Source: a virus | Direction: 5' to 3' (one strand) | Length of the DNA stretch: 64,000 nt | IMG/VR virus record: IMGVR_UViG_3300044699_000088 | Location: 1 to 64,000 of that record | In this document: one piece after another, positions 18,611-26,828 of the stretch | Position numbering within the stretch: position 1 is the stretch's first letter | How the letters are laid out: every line of letters starts with the position of its first letter | Notes under the pieces: generated by a model | Seen by the model: only the letters and a program-made list of their open reading frames with translations | Told to the model about the DNA's origin: nothing | Database searches by the model: none | Program-made: the position numbers and the translations under genes

Positions 18611-18837
18611 CTTCAACCAAAGCCGGCCCTCTCTCCCGCACCTGCCTCAACTGCGGCAAGGTGCATCGCTTCGATCATCTCATGGTTGACCGCGAGCCGA
18701 AGCTGATCCAGACCCTTGAGGATGTTCGCCGCTTCTACTTCCGCGTGGCAGAGAATCGGGCCCGCGAGATGATGGCATTGCTAGCGATAAAACGGCGCGA
18801 GAGAGAGAAGTTTCTGCGGAGTCACAGGAGGCGGTGA
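18607..18837 (+). CDS. Small zinc-containing helical protein
   Basis: A 76-residue frame with CLNCGKVHRFDH near the N-terminus and a basic helix after it (RRFYFRVAENRAREMMALLA). Overlapping start and stop codons join it to both neighbours. Function unknown. Confidence 0.6.
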   Translation: MTSTKAGPLSRTCLNCGKVHRFDHLMVDREPKLIQTLEDVRRFYFRVAENRAREMMALLAIKRREREKFLRSHRRR

Positions 18838-19280
18838 TGGACGAGAGTAAGACGACGATCAAGCCCGGCGATGTCGTGTACGTCGGCGGGATGAAAGCGC
18901 GGGTAATGTCGGCAGATGAAGCCGAGGAAGCTGATGACGAACCAACGGTGATCATTGCGGACGAGGATGAGCAATATGAGGCTCGTCGGTGCGGTGTAAC
19001 CTTCTCTGACGAGAATGGCGTGTCCTGCGTGAGGCTCCCTCACCCCGACGACGAGGAGCACCAGGCCGGCATGGTTACTTGGCGGGAGAGCACCCGGCGC
19101 GTAGCGGCGAACGACGGCGACGCCCTCACAATCGCGTGCGTCGAGTGTGGGGCGATCTTCACGGAGCCCGCATTGCGCCCGCTCACCCTTGGGAGCGCGA
19201 TCGCGGTAGAGAATCTCGACGAGGCGCAGCGGACACTGCGTTGGCGGATGATGAAGCATCGGCGGTTGCGGCACACCTAG
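18837..19280 (+). CDS. Hypothetical protein with acidic N-terminal half
   Basis: The 147-residue product begins MDESKTTIKPGDVVYVGGMK, a small KOW/SH3-like beta start, then an acidic stretch. A CVECGAIFTEP pair lies near the C-terminus, which ends in basic residues. ATG 18837 overlaps the previous stop. It is the last gene before the portal leader. Function unknown. Confidence 0.6.
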   Translation: MDESKTTIKPGDVVYVGGMKARVMSADEAEEADDEPTVIIADEDEQYEARRCGVTFSDENGVSCVRLPHPDDEEHQAGMVTWRESTRRVAANDGDALTIACVECGAIFTEPALRPLTLGSAIAVENLDEAQRTLRWRMMKHRRLRHT

Positions 19281-19302
19281 CAATTCTTCCCCGAATCCAT
19301 CC

Positions 19303-19326
19303 CCCGAATCCATCCCCTCCCGATTT
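19303..19326 (+). promoter_or_regulatory. Leader motif shared with the protease gene (copy 1)
   Basis: The 84-base gap before the portal gene is almost pure pyrimidine on the + strand and has no Shine-Dalgarno sequence. It holds CCCGAATCCAT followed by CCCTCCCGATTT, and the first part is also present as a tandem 14-base duplicate at 19289-19302. A 21/24 match lies at 23835-23858 at the same distance (62-63 bases) from the next start codon. It may be a late promoter or a translational leader. Confidence 0.45.
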
Positions 19327-19364
19327 ACCCTCCCGCAGCCCGCCGCTCCGCCATTCTCCCTAAT

Positions 19365-21026
19365 GTGAGCTTAGGCGAACGCTTCCGCCGTGCCCTTACT
19401 ACGCCCCTGTTTGGCAAGGCACTTGATCGGCCTAAGGCCAGCGACGCAGTAGCCAAGGCAACCGACCCCCTCGACGAATGGGGTCGGCCCCTCACGGCCA
19501 TCCGTGACCCGATGATCGGGTCAATCTTTCAGCCGCGGACAATCGACCGGCTCTCCACGGTCACCCCGCCATGGTTGCCTGATCAGATCCTGGGCGCCCT
19601 TGCCGCGGCTGAGAGCGGCGACATGGGACAGCAGGCGGAGCTAGCCGAGTGCATCCGTGAGCGCGATGGTGCAACGGCTGGCTTTATTCAGAGCCGATGC
19701 CTCGCTCCAGCAGGCCTCAAATGGTCAATCGATCCTCGGGGCGACTCCCCTTTAGCGCAAGACATCGCCGAGATGGTCAGGGACGAGATCAAGGCGATCC
19801 CCAATTTCCCGATTGCCTTCCGTCACATGCAAGACGCCATTTGGGTGGGACTCTCCGCCCTGTGGATTGACTGGCAGCTCGGCGGCCGGCATCCCAAAAG
19901 CCGCTATCGCATCAATGGCCTCCACCACATCAACCCGAAGCGCTACCGCTTCGACTGGCAGGCGGAGAAGTTTCTGATCCTCCCGGATGCCCCATCGCCG
20001 GAGATCGCCACCAACGCGCATTTCTTCGGCCCTACGCGCTCCCCGTTCGCAGTCGGTGCGTTCGGAGTCGGCGTTGAGCCGGCGCCGTGGAAGGTGCTCA
20101 TCCATCAGACGCGCATTCGTAGCGGTCACCCGGCGAAGGTCGGGGTTATGCGGATCTGTGCACTATATTTCCTGCTGCGCAACTTCGCGCTCAAGGATTT
20201 CTCGACCTACGTCGATGTGTATGGCATGCCCCTGCGCATCGGGAAGTATCCCGAGGGGGCGAGCGACGCTGACAAAGCCGCGCTCTCCGAGGCGATCACG
20301 AGGCTCGGGACGGACGGTGCAGCGATCGTATCCAAGCTGGTGGAGGTCGAATATCTCAAGGCGCAAGGGGGGGGAGCATCCGGCACGGAGCCTTTCACTG
20401 CACTTCTGCGGGAGTGCGAGCGACAAATTCAGCTCGCCATATGCGGGCAGGACCAAACCAACACGCACAATTCCGCTGGTGGCCGCACGCAGGTTGCCGA
20501 GGGAGGCGCGCCCATTCGGCAAGACCTACTCGAGGCCGACTGCGTCGACTCCATGGCAACGCTCACCGGGCAGCTCTGCTATCCCATCGTGGCGTCGTCG
20601 GAGTATGGGATTAAGGCGGCCGATGACCTGTGCCCGAAGTTCCGGCTGCATTACGAGCCGGAGGACGACTACGTCTCGATGGCCCAGGTTGACGAGATCC
20701 TTCACACGAAGCTCGGGCTCAAGACCACACAGGGTCAGCTCGCCAAGCGATACGGACGGGAGCTCCCCGAGGGGGTAGACGCAGCGGAGATCATTGAGTT
20801 CAACATTCATCAGCCACCGCCTTCGCCGTTTGGGGGACTGCCGCCCGCGGACGATGAAGTTCCGGAGTCGGAGGTTGCTCCGCCGTTGCCGTTCGGGAAG
20901 AAGCCGGCGAAGGTACCTTCTGCTGCGAAGAAGGCGCTAGATGTTGAGCTCGATATGAATCCCCATGTCACGGATGAGTACCGCGCCGCGGTTCGCAATG
21001 AGGTATTACCGGAGGTTCCCGCATGA
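19365..21026 (+). CDS. Portal protein (DUF935, Mu gp29-like)
   Basis: The 553-residue protein has family text throughout: QAELAECIRERDGATAGFIQ, HHINPKRYRFDWQAEKF, MRICALYFLLRNFALKDFST and FVDVYG-like YVDVYGMPLRIGKYPEGAS. The later ICGQDQTNTHNSAGGRTQV is the usual 'LTGNQT...' segment of DUF935. As the dodecameric portal it forms the DNA gate at the capsid vertex and docks the terminase. A GTG start at 19365 lacks a ribosome site. The C-terminal tail is Pro-rich. Confidence 0.9.
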   Translation: MSLGERFRRALTTPLFGKALDRPKASDAVAKATDPLDEWGRPLTAIRDPMIGSIFQPRTIDRLSTVTPPWLPDQILGALAAAESGDMGQQAELAECIRERDGATAGFIQSRCLAPAGLKWSIDPRGDSPLAQDIAEMVRDEIKAIPNFPIAFRHMQDAIWVGLSALWIDWQLGGRHPKSRYRINGLHHINPKRYRFDWQAEKFLILPDAPSPEIATNAHFFGPTRSPFAVGAFGVGVEPAPWKVLIHQTRIRSGHPAKVGVMRICALYFLLRNFALKDFSTYVDVYGMPLRIGKYPEGASDADKAALSEAITRLGTDGAAIVSKLVEVEYLKAQGGGASGTEPFTALLRECERQIQLAICGQDQTNTHNSAGGRTQVAEGGAPIRQDLLEADCVDSMATLTGQLCYPIVASSEYGIKAADDLCPKFRLHYEPEDDYVSMAQVDEILHTKLGLKTTQGQLAKRYGRELPEGVDAAEIIEFNIHQPPPSPFGGLPPADDEVPESEVAPPLPFGKKPAKVPSAAKKALDVELDMNPHVTDEYRAAVRNEVLPEVPA

Positions 21027-21196
21027 ACGGCGGCGACTACTACGAATTCGCCGCGCGGGCGATGGCGGCGCTGATCCTTAGCGACGTGAATAACAATGAC
21101 ACGTGGGAGGATACCGCGCGCATGGCCTTCAAATATGCCGACGCCATGATGGCCGAAGGTGATCGGCGGTTGACGAAGAAAGAAGAGCGGGCATGA
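21023..21196 (+). CDS. Small hypothetical protein
   Basis: A 57-residue frame (MNGGDYYEFAARAMAALILS) starts inside the portal stop and ends overlapping the next ATG. It is predicted to be helical and acidic. Its position between portal and protease suggests a structural or regulatory accessory role, but nothing in the sequence shows it. Confidence 0.6.
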   Translation: MNGGDYYEFAARAMAALILSDVNNNDTWEDTARMAFKYADAMMAEGDRRLTKKEERA

Positions 21197-21495
21197 GTGC
21201 CGACGCCTTTGCCGGACTTGGGCCAGAGGCGCCCCCGGAGCCGGACGTTTCGAATCTCCTCATCCGCGAAGAACGCCCCGGCACCTTCCGTGCGCTCTGC
21301 TACGACTGTCTAAGCGTTTTCGATCTATTCGGAACACTCGCCCCGCCAACGGAGTTCGGGGAGTCGCCGATCGTGCAACGATGCATTGACCACCTTCACC
21401 AGTGCAACACGAAGCGGAAACGGATCGAAAGCACGCAGGTGCTACAAAATCGCAACAGCCCTCACTACCTCCTCAAGGTGATCTGGCATTCATAG
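21193..21495 (+). CDS. Hypothetical protein with CxxC
   Basis: The 100-residue protein contains ALCYDCLSVFDLFG and a later CIDHLHQC that could complete a zinc site. It overlaps the previous gene by ATGA. No known domain. Confidence 0.6.
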   Translation: MSADAFAGLGPEAPPEPDVSNLLIREERPGTFRALCYDCLSVFDLFGTLAPPTEFGESPIVQRCIDHLHQCNTKRKRIESTQVLQNRNSPHYLLKVIWHS

Positions 21496-21502
21496 GTGAC
21501 CT

Positions 21503-21697
21503 ATGCCAAACCCTAAGACGATCGCTCATCCACAATTCAATCTCCGCGCAACGCGCAAGGTGTTCGGCTCCGACGTAGGCGGTCAGGGTGACGTGTGGCC
21601 GGACCAGCACCGAGACGAGGCGGGCAAATTCACGACTGATCCGAACGCGAAGCCGGAGCCTATCAGTACCGACCAGACTCCGAAGGCGCCGAAGTGA
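21503..21697 (+). CDS. Small hypothetical protein
   Basis: A 64-residue frame with a disordered, Pro/Asp-rich C-terminal half (DEAGKFTTDPNAKPEP). The 'DEAGKFTTD' phrase is common in phage proteins of the head region. Function unknown. Confidence 0.5.
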   Translation: MPNPKTIAHPQFNLRATRKVFGSDVGGQGDVWPDQHRDEAGKFTTDPNAKPEPISTDQTPKAPK

Positions 21698-21709
21698 CCC
21701 CTGAATTCT

Positions 21710-22372
21710 ATGCCCAATGATCATCAAGCCCCACCCGTGCCTGATCCGACCGTGCTTTCGACGGACGCCATTGCACGGGCGGTCAAGGCAGAGCGAGATT
21801 ACGAAACCGCCCAGCTAGACGTCTTGCGCGAGCGGCTCCGTGGCATTGACAAGGCTACGGAACTCCTCAACGAAACGGTCAACCGGGTTCCGACCGATGT
21901 ACAGAGAGAAGTCTCTCATCTGCGCGAGCTCTCGAACGAGAAGTTCAACTCGATCGCGATTCAGTTCGCTGAGCGAGACACGCGATCGGAGCGCGAGTCG
22001 CGCGATAACAAAGTCGCGGTTGATGCGGCCTTCGCCGCGCAGAAAGAAGCAGCAGCTCGTCAGGATGAAGCGAATCAAAAAGCAATCGACAAAAGCGAGA
22101 AATCCACCGCCGAGACAATCGCGAAGCTCTCCGAGCTGTTCAAGACTTCAGGTGATGGCTTCATGGGTCAGATCGCAGACATTAAGGAGCGAATCACTCG
22201 CGCCGAAGGTGCGGCAACCGCGGCGGCGTCGGCTGCATCGACGGCGCTTGCAGTGCGGTCCGAAGGGCTAACAGAGCGGCGAGGCTCGCAAGGAAACATG
22301 ATCGCTATCGTGTCGATTGTTGGCGGTTCCCTCATCGGCATTGCCGGACTGCTGATTGCGGTTTTGAAATGA
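21710..22372 (+). CDS. Coiled-coil protein with C-terminal membrane anchor
   Basis: The 220-residue product has a long charged coiled coil (residues 20-150, for example VQREVSHLRELSNEKFNSIA and AFAAQKEAAARQDEANQKAI) and a final hydrophobic helix (IVSIVGGSLIGIAGLLIAVL). Similar tail-anchored coiled-coil proteins are frequent beside head genes of actinophages and other siphoviruses. The role could be membrane-linked assembly or lysis, but this is not established. Confidence 0.7.
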   Translation: MPNDHQAPPVPDPTVLSTDAIARAVKAERDYETAQLDVLRERLRGIDKATELLNETVNRVPTDVQREVSHLRELSNEKFNSIAIQFAERDTRSERESRDNKVAVDAAFAAQKEAAARQDEANQKAIDKSEKSTAETIAKLSELFKTSGDGFMGQIADIKERITRAEGAATAAASAASTALAVRSEGLTERRGSQGNMIAIVSIVGGSLIGIAGLLIAVLK

Positions 22373-22379
22373 TAGCTTC

Positions 22380-22697
22380 ATGATTTCTCTTCAACCGGCT
22401 GCGCATCGTTTCGTGAGCTGTCCGTGTGGACATACTGAGCACGTCGGCCTCGGCTACGGAGGACACCCTACAGGTGTCGAGTGTCCAGAATGCGATGCAA
22501 TGGCTAAGCGCGAAGGCGTTGTTCTGGCCATTGAGTCGGCGGCGCGAATCGAGTTCCTGGCGATTGGGGTAGGCTCCCATGTCTTGTGCGGACGCAAACA
22601 ATATCGGGTCATATCGGTCGCAGAGGTGACGCGGCTCAATGGACGCTATGCCACCGGGCATTTCCTCATCAAGCTAAGGCCGGCATTGGAGGATTGA
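22380..22697 (+). CDS. Hypothetical protein with zinc ribbon
   Basis: A 105-residue frame with SCPCGHTEHVG and VECPECDAMAK, forming a Cys4 site near the N-terminus. The second half is a probable beta domain (GVGSHVLCGRKQYRVISVAE). It ends shortly before a hairpin terminator. Confidence 0.6.
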   Translation: MISLQPAAHRFVSCPCGHTEHVGLGYGGHPTGVECPECDAMAKREGVVLAIESAARIEFLAIGVGSHVLCGRKQYRVISVAEVTRLNGRYATGHFLIKLRPALED

Positions 22698-22711
22698 GGA
22701 GCGAAGAAAAA

Positions 22712-22740
22712 GGCCGCAGCGCCTGCTAAGGACTGCGGCC
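22712..22740. terminator. Hairpin terminator, best in the leftward direction
   Basis: A perfect 8-base stem GGCCGCAG / CTGCGGCC with a 13-base loop. On the minus strand it is followed by TTTTTC, so it would stop leftward transcription coming from the two minus-strand genes at 23.3-23.8 kb. In the + direction the T tract is weak. Confidence 0.55.
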
Positions 22741-22756
22741 CTTCCCTGAATGGAAG

Positions 22757-22784
22757 TTGACCCGATCAAAGGCCATCATATGGT
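22757..22784 (+). promoter_or_regulatory. Possible promoter
   Basis: TTGACC and TATGGT are separated by 16 bases, downstream of the terminator and about 110 bases before the next gene. A short inverted repeat (GTATG CGGC CATAC) lies just downstream at about 22792. The -10 match is imperfect. Confidence 0.3.
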
Positions 22785-22894
22785 GATGCATGTATGCGGC
22801 CATACGGCAAGAAATGGCGCGCCTCATGCTATTTTCATTTTCACAGCGTACCCGGCATTCAGCCGGCGCTATACCTTCAAGGAGAACCCCCCCC

Positions 22895-23197
22895 ATGGCC
22901 AAGGACAAGGACCGCGACAGCGTAATTGACCACCGCAATACACCCAACGTTCCTGCTGGCAATGTGCCGCAGGCGCCCGCTCCTCCGGTAGGCACTCGGG
23001 TGAATTCTACGAGCGTCGTCAACCCGGTGAATCCTCCGCGAAATCCGGACGGGTCGAAGGTCGGCATTGACCCGACGAGCGGCTTCTCGCCGCAGAATCC
23101 GGACAACATCCGGAAGCGGGATGAGAGTGAGAGCGAGAATGAACGCGACCGTCAGGCCGCGAAGCAGGCGAACAAGCGGGACCAAGACGCGCGGTAA
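22895..23197 (+). CDS. Disordered hydrophilic protein
   Basis: A 100-residue product starting MAKDKDRDSVIDH after AAGGAG. It is rich in Asn, Pro, Asp and Arg, has no hydrophobic core, and is probably unstructured. A longer upstream extension of the frame lacks a ribosome site and is rejected. It stands alone between two hairpin elements. Function unknown. Confidence 0.6.
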   Translation: MAKDKDRDSVIDHRNTPNVPAGNVPQAPAPPVGTRVNSTSVVNPVNPPRNPDGSKVGIDPTSGFSPQNPDNIRKRDESESENERDRQAAKQANKRDQDAR

Positions 23198-23210
23198 GAT
23201 GTACTGGTTA

Positions 23211-23282
23211 GTAGAGGGACCGGTGACAAGAGCCCCAGGGCTCTGCCACGGCGAACGTGGCTAGCCGGTTCCGCCCTTCTAC
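23211..23282. other. Branched structured element (possible small RNA)
   Basis: The sequence can fold into an outer stem carrying two hairpins. The outer stem pairs GTAGAGGG (23211-23218) with CCTTCTAC (23275-23282) and ACCGG (23219-23223) with CCGGT (23265-23269). Inside are a perfect 7-base hairpin AGAGCCC/GGGCTCT (23229-23244) and a perfect 6-base hairpin GCCACG/CGTGGC (23245-23261), directly adjacent. There is no U tract, so it is not a plain terminator. It lies between converging genes. Confidence 0.5.
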
Positions 23283-23548
23283 TGGCTTTTGCTCCCGATT
23301 TCTGGCTTGCTAAAGAGTGCGGCCATGTCGCCCTTTCTCCCCTCGAAATCTATCTTTCTCGCGTCAAAATCGACCACGGACCATGAACCGTCTCCACGTA
23401 CGAAGAGGTGTTTTTTGACGCCGCCCACGTCGATTAGGAAAACGCCAGGGCTGACGTAAACGCCGGGGCGTTTCATGAGCTTCCGGCCAGCCCTTACGCC
23501 GCCGTATATGGTCAATGGCGGATCAGTAGACCGCGCGCCGTCGCTCAC
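23279..23548 (-). CDS. Hypothetical protein on the minus strand
   Basis: The 89-residue protein (MSDGARSTDPPLTIYGGVRA) looks like a small beta domain (GVYVSPGVFLIDVGGVKKHL, DGSWSVVDFDARKIDFEG). It overlaps the end of the upstream minus-strand gene. The pair interrupts the rightward head operon and is likely an accessory (moron) insertion. Function unknown. Confidence 0.6.
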   Translation of the reverse strand: MSDGARSTDPPLTIYGGVRAGRKLMKRPGVYVSPGVFLIDVGGVKKHLFVRGDGSWSVVDFDARKIDFEGRKGDMAALFSKPEIGSKSQ

Positions 23549-23766
23549 AGGAAGCCCTTCCAGCGATCTTTGATCCTCTGCTCTTCGTGTCGCGTGATCG
23601 TTTTTCGTGCCAGCAATAAGCCGACGGCCCTGCGAATAATCCCGTGCGCAACCTGTGTCTCGGCCGGATCTAGTACGCCGCTATCGATGCGGGCTTCTAG
23701 TGCTTCCGCCACGATCTCATGCCCCACTCTGCCCGTCGTAACTAGTTTGTATTCCAGTGTTGCCAT
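23545..23766 (-). CDS. Hypothetical helical protein on the minus strand
   Basis: Start at 23766 (MATLEYKLVTTGRVGHEIVA) is chosen because GAAAGGGG lies just upstream; the longer frame to 23904 lacks one. The 73-residue product is helical (LDPAETQVAHGIIRRAVGLL). Together with its downstream neighbour it forms a two-gene leftward unit inside the head gene cluster. Confidence 0.6.
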   Translation of the reverse strand: MATLEYKLVTTGRVGHEIVAEALEARIDSGVLDPAETQVAHGIIRRAVGLLLARKTITRHEEQRIKDRWKGFL

Positions 23767-23834
23767 AATGCCCCTTTCGCCCCTTGCACTGTATTCCAGA
23801 AAACATACCCCTTTTAAATCACCCTGGCTAGTGT

Positions 23835-23858
23835 CCCGAATCCATAGCCTCCCGCTTT
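23835..23858 (+). promoter_or_regulatory. Leader motif shared with the portal gene (copy 2)
   Basis: CCCGAATCCAT followed by AGCCTCCCGCTTT repeats the motif at 19303-19326 with three mismatches. It lies 63 bases before the protease ATG, compared with 62 for the portal. The leader here is again pyrimidine-rich and lacks a ribosome site. Promoter or leader function is inferred from position only. Confidence 0.45.
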
Positions 23859-23897
23859 CCCTTTCCCCTGCGCATCTGTGCCGCACCATGCACTTAC

Positions 23898-25172
23898 ATG
23901 TCACGGCATCGCCGCGCAGCCAAGCACTACCGATATCGTAAGGGCCTTTCGGTCAAGTCGGCGGCCACTGCCTACGCCGCCGACTCCGCCGCGACCGGGA
24001 CTGTCTACAAAGACCCGCTTTACATCGAGTCACCCCTTACGCACTCTCGCAATGCCGACGGCGATCTGATTATCGAGGGGTTCGTTTCCACCAAGGACAT
24101 CGACGGGCATGGGGAAATTGTCCTGCCTACGGCGTTCGCTGGCTCCATCGCCGAGTACATGGCCACGAATCCGATTCTCCTTTTCGATCACGACACAGGC
24201 CGGCCAGTCGGCAACGTCATTGAAGCGCAGATCGAGTCGGAGGGCGTGCGCATCAAGGCTTGCATCGACTCCGGCGAGACCGATGTCACGCGCAAGATCG
24301 AGAAGAACATCCTGCGGACGCTCTCCTTCGGCTTCACCTGGCCGGATTACGACGACGTTGAGTTCAAGGAAATGCCGGATGGTCGCGTAGTGATGGTCCT
24401 GACGGCGATCAACTGGTGCGAGACGAGCATCGCGCCGGTCCCCTCCAACAAACATGCCATTTTCTCGATGGCCAAGGCCTTCAAGACCGAATACGCGCGC
24501 AAGAGCTTGGCGATCGCCCAGGCCACGCCGCCAACACTCACTCCGCAACCCCAACTCCCACAGGAGGAACTGATGTACACGAAGGAATTCAAGCAACGCC
24601 TCGGGCTCGCCGAAACAGCAACAGACGCCGAGTGCGAAGCGGCGCTCGCCGATCTCGTAACCAAGAAGGCAACTATTGGCACCCTTGAAGCCGAGAATCA
24701 GCGGCTCAAGCTGGCTGGCGAAAAGAGCGCCGACGAGGCGTTCCTCCTCAAGTGGGCCGGCAAGATCGATCCGGACGTGCTCCTAGATATCAAGAGCATG
24801 TCCAATCGTGACGCCTTTGCCGAAAAGCTAGTTGCGAAAGGCGCCTCGCTCGCCGCTCCGGCCCCTCCCGCAGCTCCTCAATCAATCCCGCTCCCAGTCG
24901 GCAACCCATTGCAGGGCGCTGCGCTCGCCGCCGCGCCCTCACTTGCCCCGACTGCCGGCGCTCCCACGGAAGACGACATGTTTGTCCTCAAGGGGCTCGG
25001 CCTCTGTGACTCCTTTGAGATGGCAAGGGAAAAGGCTCTTACCGCTCCGTTCGAGGCAACGGCGAAGGTGCTCGGCGTCAAGCGACTTGGTATCGACGGA
25101 ACCCAGCAAATGTACGAGAAACAGGCAGTGGCTTCTCGCCGCGCCGCAATGGGGCTTCCTGCACAGGGCTAG
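23898..25172 (+). CDS. Prohead protease with C-terminal scaffold domain
   Basis: Residues 30-195 are an HK97-type (S78-like) prohead protease: DGDLIIEGFVSTKDIDGHGE, ILLFDHDTGRPVGNV with the catalytic His, and ILRTLSFGFTWPDYD with the catalytic Ser, then TSIAPVPSNKHAIFS. After residue 225 the chain is coiled coil plus Ala/Pro linker, as in protease-scaffold fusions. The scaffold part would shape the prohead and be cut out on maturation. No ribosome site precedes ATG 23898. An internal ATG after GGAGGAACTG at 24573 could produce the scaffold alone. Confidence 0.85.
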   Translation: MSRHRRAAKHYRYRKGLSVKSAATAYAADSAATGTVYKDPLYIESPLTHSRNADGDLIIEGFVSTKDIDGHGEIVLPTAFAGSIAEYMATNPILLFDHDTGRPVGNVIEAQIESEGVRIKACIDSGETDVTRKIEKNILRTLSFGFTWPDYDDVEFKEMPDGRVVMVLTAINWCETSIAPVPSNKHAIFSMAKAFKTEYARKSLAIAQATPPTLTPQPQLPQEELMYTKEFKQRLGLAETATDAECEAALADLVTKKATIGTLEAENQRLKLAGEKSADEAFLLKWAGKIDPDVLLDIKSMSNRDAFAEKLVAKGASLAAPAPPAAPQSIPLPVGNPLQGAALAAAPSLAPTAGAPTEDDMFVLKGLGLCDSFEMAREKALTAPFEATAKVLGVKRLGIDGTQQMYEKQAVASRRAAMGLPAQG

Positions 25173-25196
25173 ACCCGCACAAGAGGAGAAATCACA

Positions 25197-25856
25197 ATGG
25201 CAAACCTTACCCGAGCCCGCGCCTCCGAACCCTACGCGTCGACGCTCCTCATTCCGGTTATGGGGCCCTATGGTGCCGCTGCAGCAACTCGATACCACGA
25301 AGGGCTAATGCAGGTGCTCGACACCGCAGGCCGCCCTAAGAATCCCGGTACTACTACCGATATCGTGGTTGGCGTTGTCACAGCGCAGGGCAAGAACATC
25401 GACAACACGGCGGGCGCCAATGACGCGACGCAGGTTTGCCTCCAGCCGGGTCCCTTCAAGTGGGATCTTCACGCGACGCACCCGCCAACGAATGCCGATC
25501 TGTTTCACCCAGTCTATGCCTCCGACAATCATACGATTTCTCGGCTCGCGTCCGATGGTTCGCTCGCGGGAATGCTCATTCTCGTAGAGGCGAGCAGTTG
25601 CTATGTGTGGGTCGGTCTTCCGGCGATTAGCGCTGCGTCTGCGCTCGCTGGTCTCACCGCGACGCCCTTGACGGGCACGCTCACAGGGACGGTAGACGGC
25701 GTTATCGCTGATATTGCGCCCATTGCTACCGCTGGCGGCGCAACCCCGACGGCGGCGCAAGTCGATACTGCGGTCAACGGTGCCATCACAGCCATCAACG
25801 CCGTGCATAAAGAGTTCCAAGCAACGATCAACGCGATCATCTCCGATCTCTCGTAA
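25197..25856 (+). CDS. Head decoration protein (putative)
   Basis: The 219-residue product sits between scaffold and capsid genes. The first 125 residues are a beta-rich domain resembling DUF2190/decoration proteins (TDIVVGVVTAQGKNI, DLFHPVYASDNHTISRLA, GMLILVEASSCYVWVGL). The C-terminal part has the 'GTVDGVIADIAPIATAGGAT' type repeats seen in head fibres. It would stabilise the capsid surface. GAGGAG precedes the ATG. Confidence 0.6.
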   Translation: MANLTRARASEPYASTLLIPVMGPYGAAAATRYHEGLMQVLDTAGRPKNPGTTTDIVVGVVTAQGKNIDNTAGANDATQVCLQPGPFKWDLHATHPPTNADLFHPVYASDNHTISRLASDGSLAGMLILVEASSCYVWVGLPAISAASALAGLTATPLTGTLTGTVDGVIADIAPIATAGGATPTAAQVDTAVNGAITAINAVHKEFQATINAIISDLS

Positions 25857-25880
25857 GAGGCGGGCCAAAGAGGAGCCAAC

Positions 25881-26783
25881 ATGTACGTCAATAACAACAC
25901 ATCCGCGGCGTTCACCACGAACATCACCGGAGCGTTTTACAACGAGCTCGAAAACAATCCGGCTCCTCCGTGGCTGTCGAAGGTCTTCAAGATTCTCCTA
26001 AGCTCTGTACCAACCGAGATCATCTCGTTTGTCACGGGCATTCCGGCCATGCGCGAATGGCTCGGTGAGCGGCGTATCCAATCGCTCGCCGCGTACAGCG
26101 TAACGGTCACCAAAAAGGACTTCGAGCTGACCGTAGGCGTTTCTCGTGATGACATCCTCTTTGATCGGTTCAACAACATCGCCGATCAGATCAGGGGGAT
26201 GGGGCAGGCGGTGCCGCGGCACTTCGTCAAATTCTTCACAGACCTGTTGCTGGGCGGGTTTACCGCCTTGTCTTACGACGGGCAATACTTTTTCGACACT
26301 GACCATCCGAACGGGACCGGTGCGACGTACAGCAACAGCACCTCTGCGGCTCTGGATGCGACCTCGTTTGCGGCTGCTCGTGTTGCCTCGGCCAAGGTCG
26401 TCAACAACGATACGGCCAAGCCGCTCAATATCCGGTACAACTGGCTCTTCTACGCCCCCGGCGCCGAGGCAGCGCAGCTCGCCCTTTTCGGAACGCAGCG
26501 CCTTGCTGGCGGCGCGGACAACGTCTACTTCAACGCCATCCCTGAGTCGCAGCGGATTCTCCTGCCGGAGCTTGGCAATACCGCGAAGTGGTTCCTACTC
26601 GATCTCAGTCAGATCCTCAAGCCGTTCCTTCTGATGATCGTCAAGGGGCTCGACTTCGTGCCGTTCGACAAGCCGTCCGATTGGATCGTGTTTGCCAAGC
26701 GCGAGTACGTCTACGGGATCGACACGATGGACAACGCAACGTACTTCCTTCCGGAGCTGGCATACGGGAGCTCGGTCGCGTAA
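25881..26783 (+). CDS. Major capsid protein (Mu gpT-like)
   Basis: The 300-residue protein matches the Mu gpT family: IPAMREWLGERRIQSLAAYS, VTKKDFELTVGVSRDDILFD, DQIRGMGQAVPRHFVKFF and QYFFDTDHPNGTGA. It has an HK97-type fold by family knowledge and forms the capsid shell. It belongs with the DUF935 portal and DUF1320 neck gene, together a Mu-type head module. AGAGGAG precedes the start. Confidence 0.9.
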   Translation: MYVNNNTSAAFTTNITGAFYNELENNPAPPWLSKVFKILLSSVPTEIISFVTGIPAMREWLGERRIQSLAAYSVTVTKKDFELTVGVSRDDILFDRFNNIADQIRGMGQAVPRHFVKFFTDLLLGGFTALSYDGQYFFDTDHPNGTGATYSNSTSAALDATSFAAARVASAKVVNNDTAKPLNIRYNWLFYAPGAEAAQLALFGTQRLAGGADNVYFNAIPESQRILLPELGNTAKWFLLDLSQILKPFLLMIVKGLDFVPFDKPSDWIVFAKREYVYGIDTMDNATYFLPELAYGSSVA

Positions 26784-26828
26784 TGAGTCCGCGCTACTGA
26801 ACCGATGGCGACGAACAAAGGAGCGAGC

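Noticed and set aside
24573-25172. Separate scaffold gene starting within the protease
   Set aside because: An internal ATG with GGAGGA upstream is plausible, but the protease frame is continuous, so I kept one gene and only noted the internal start.
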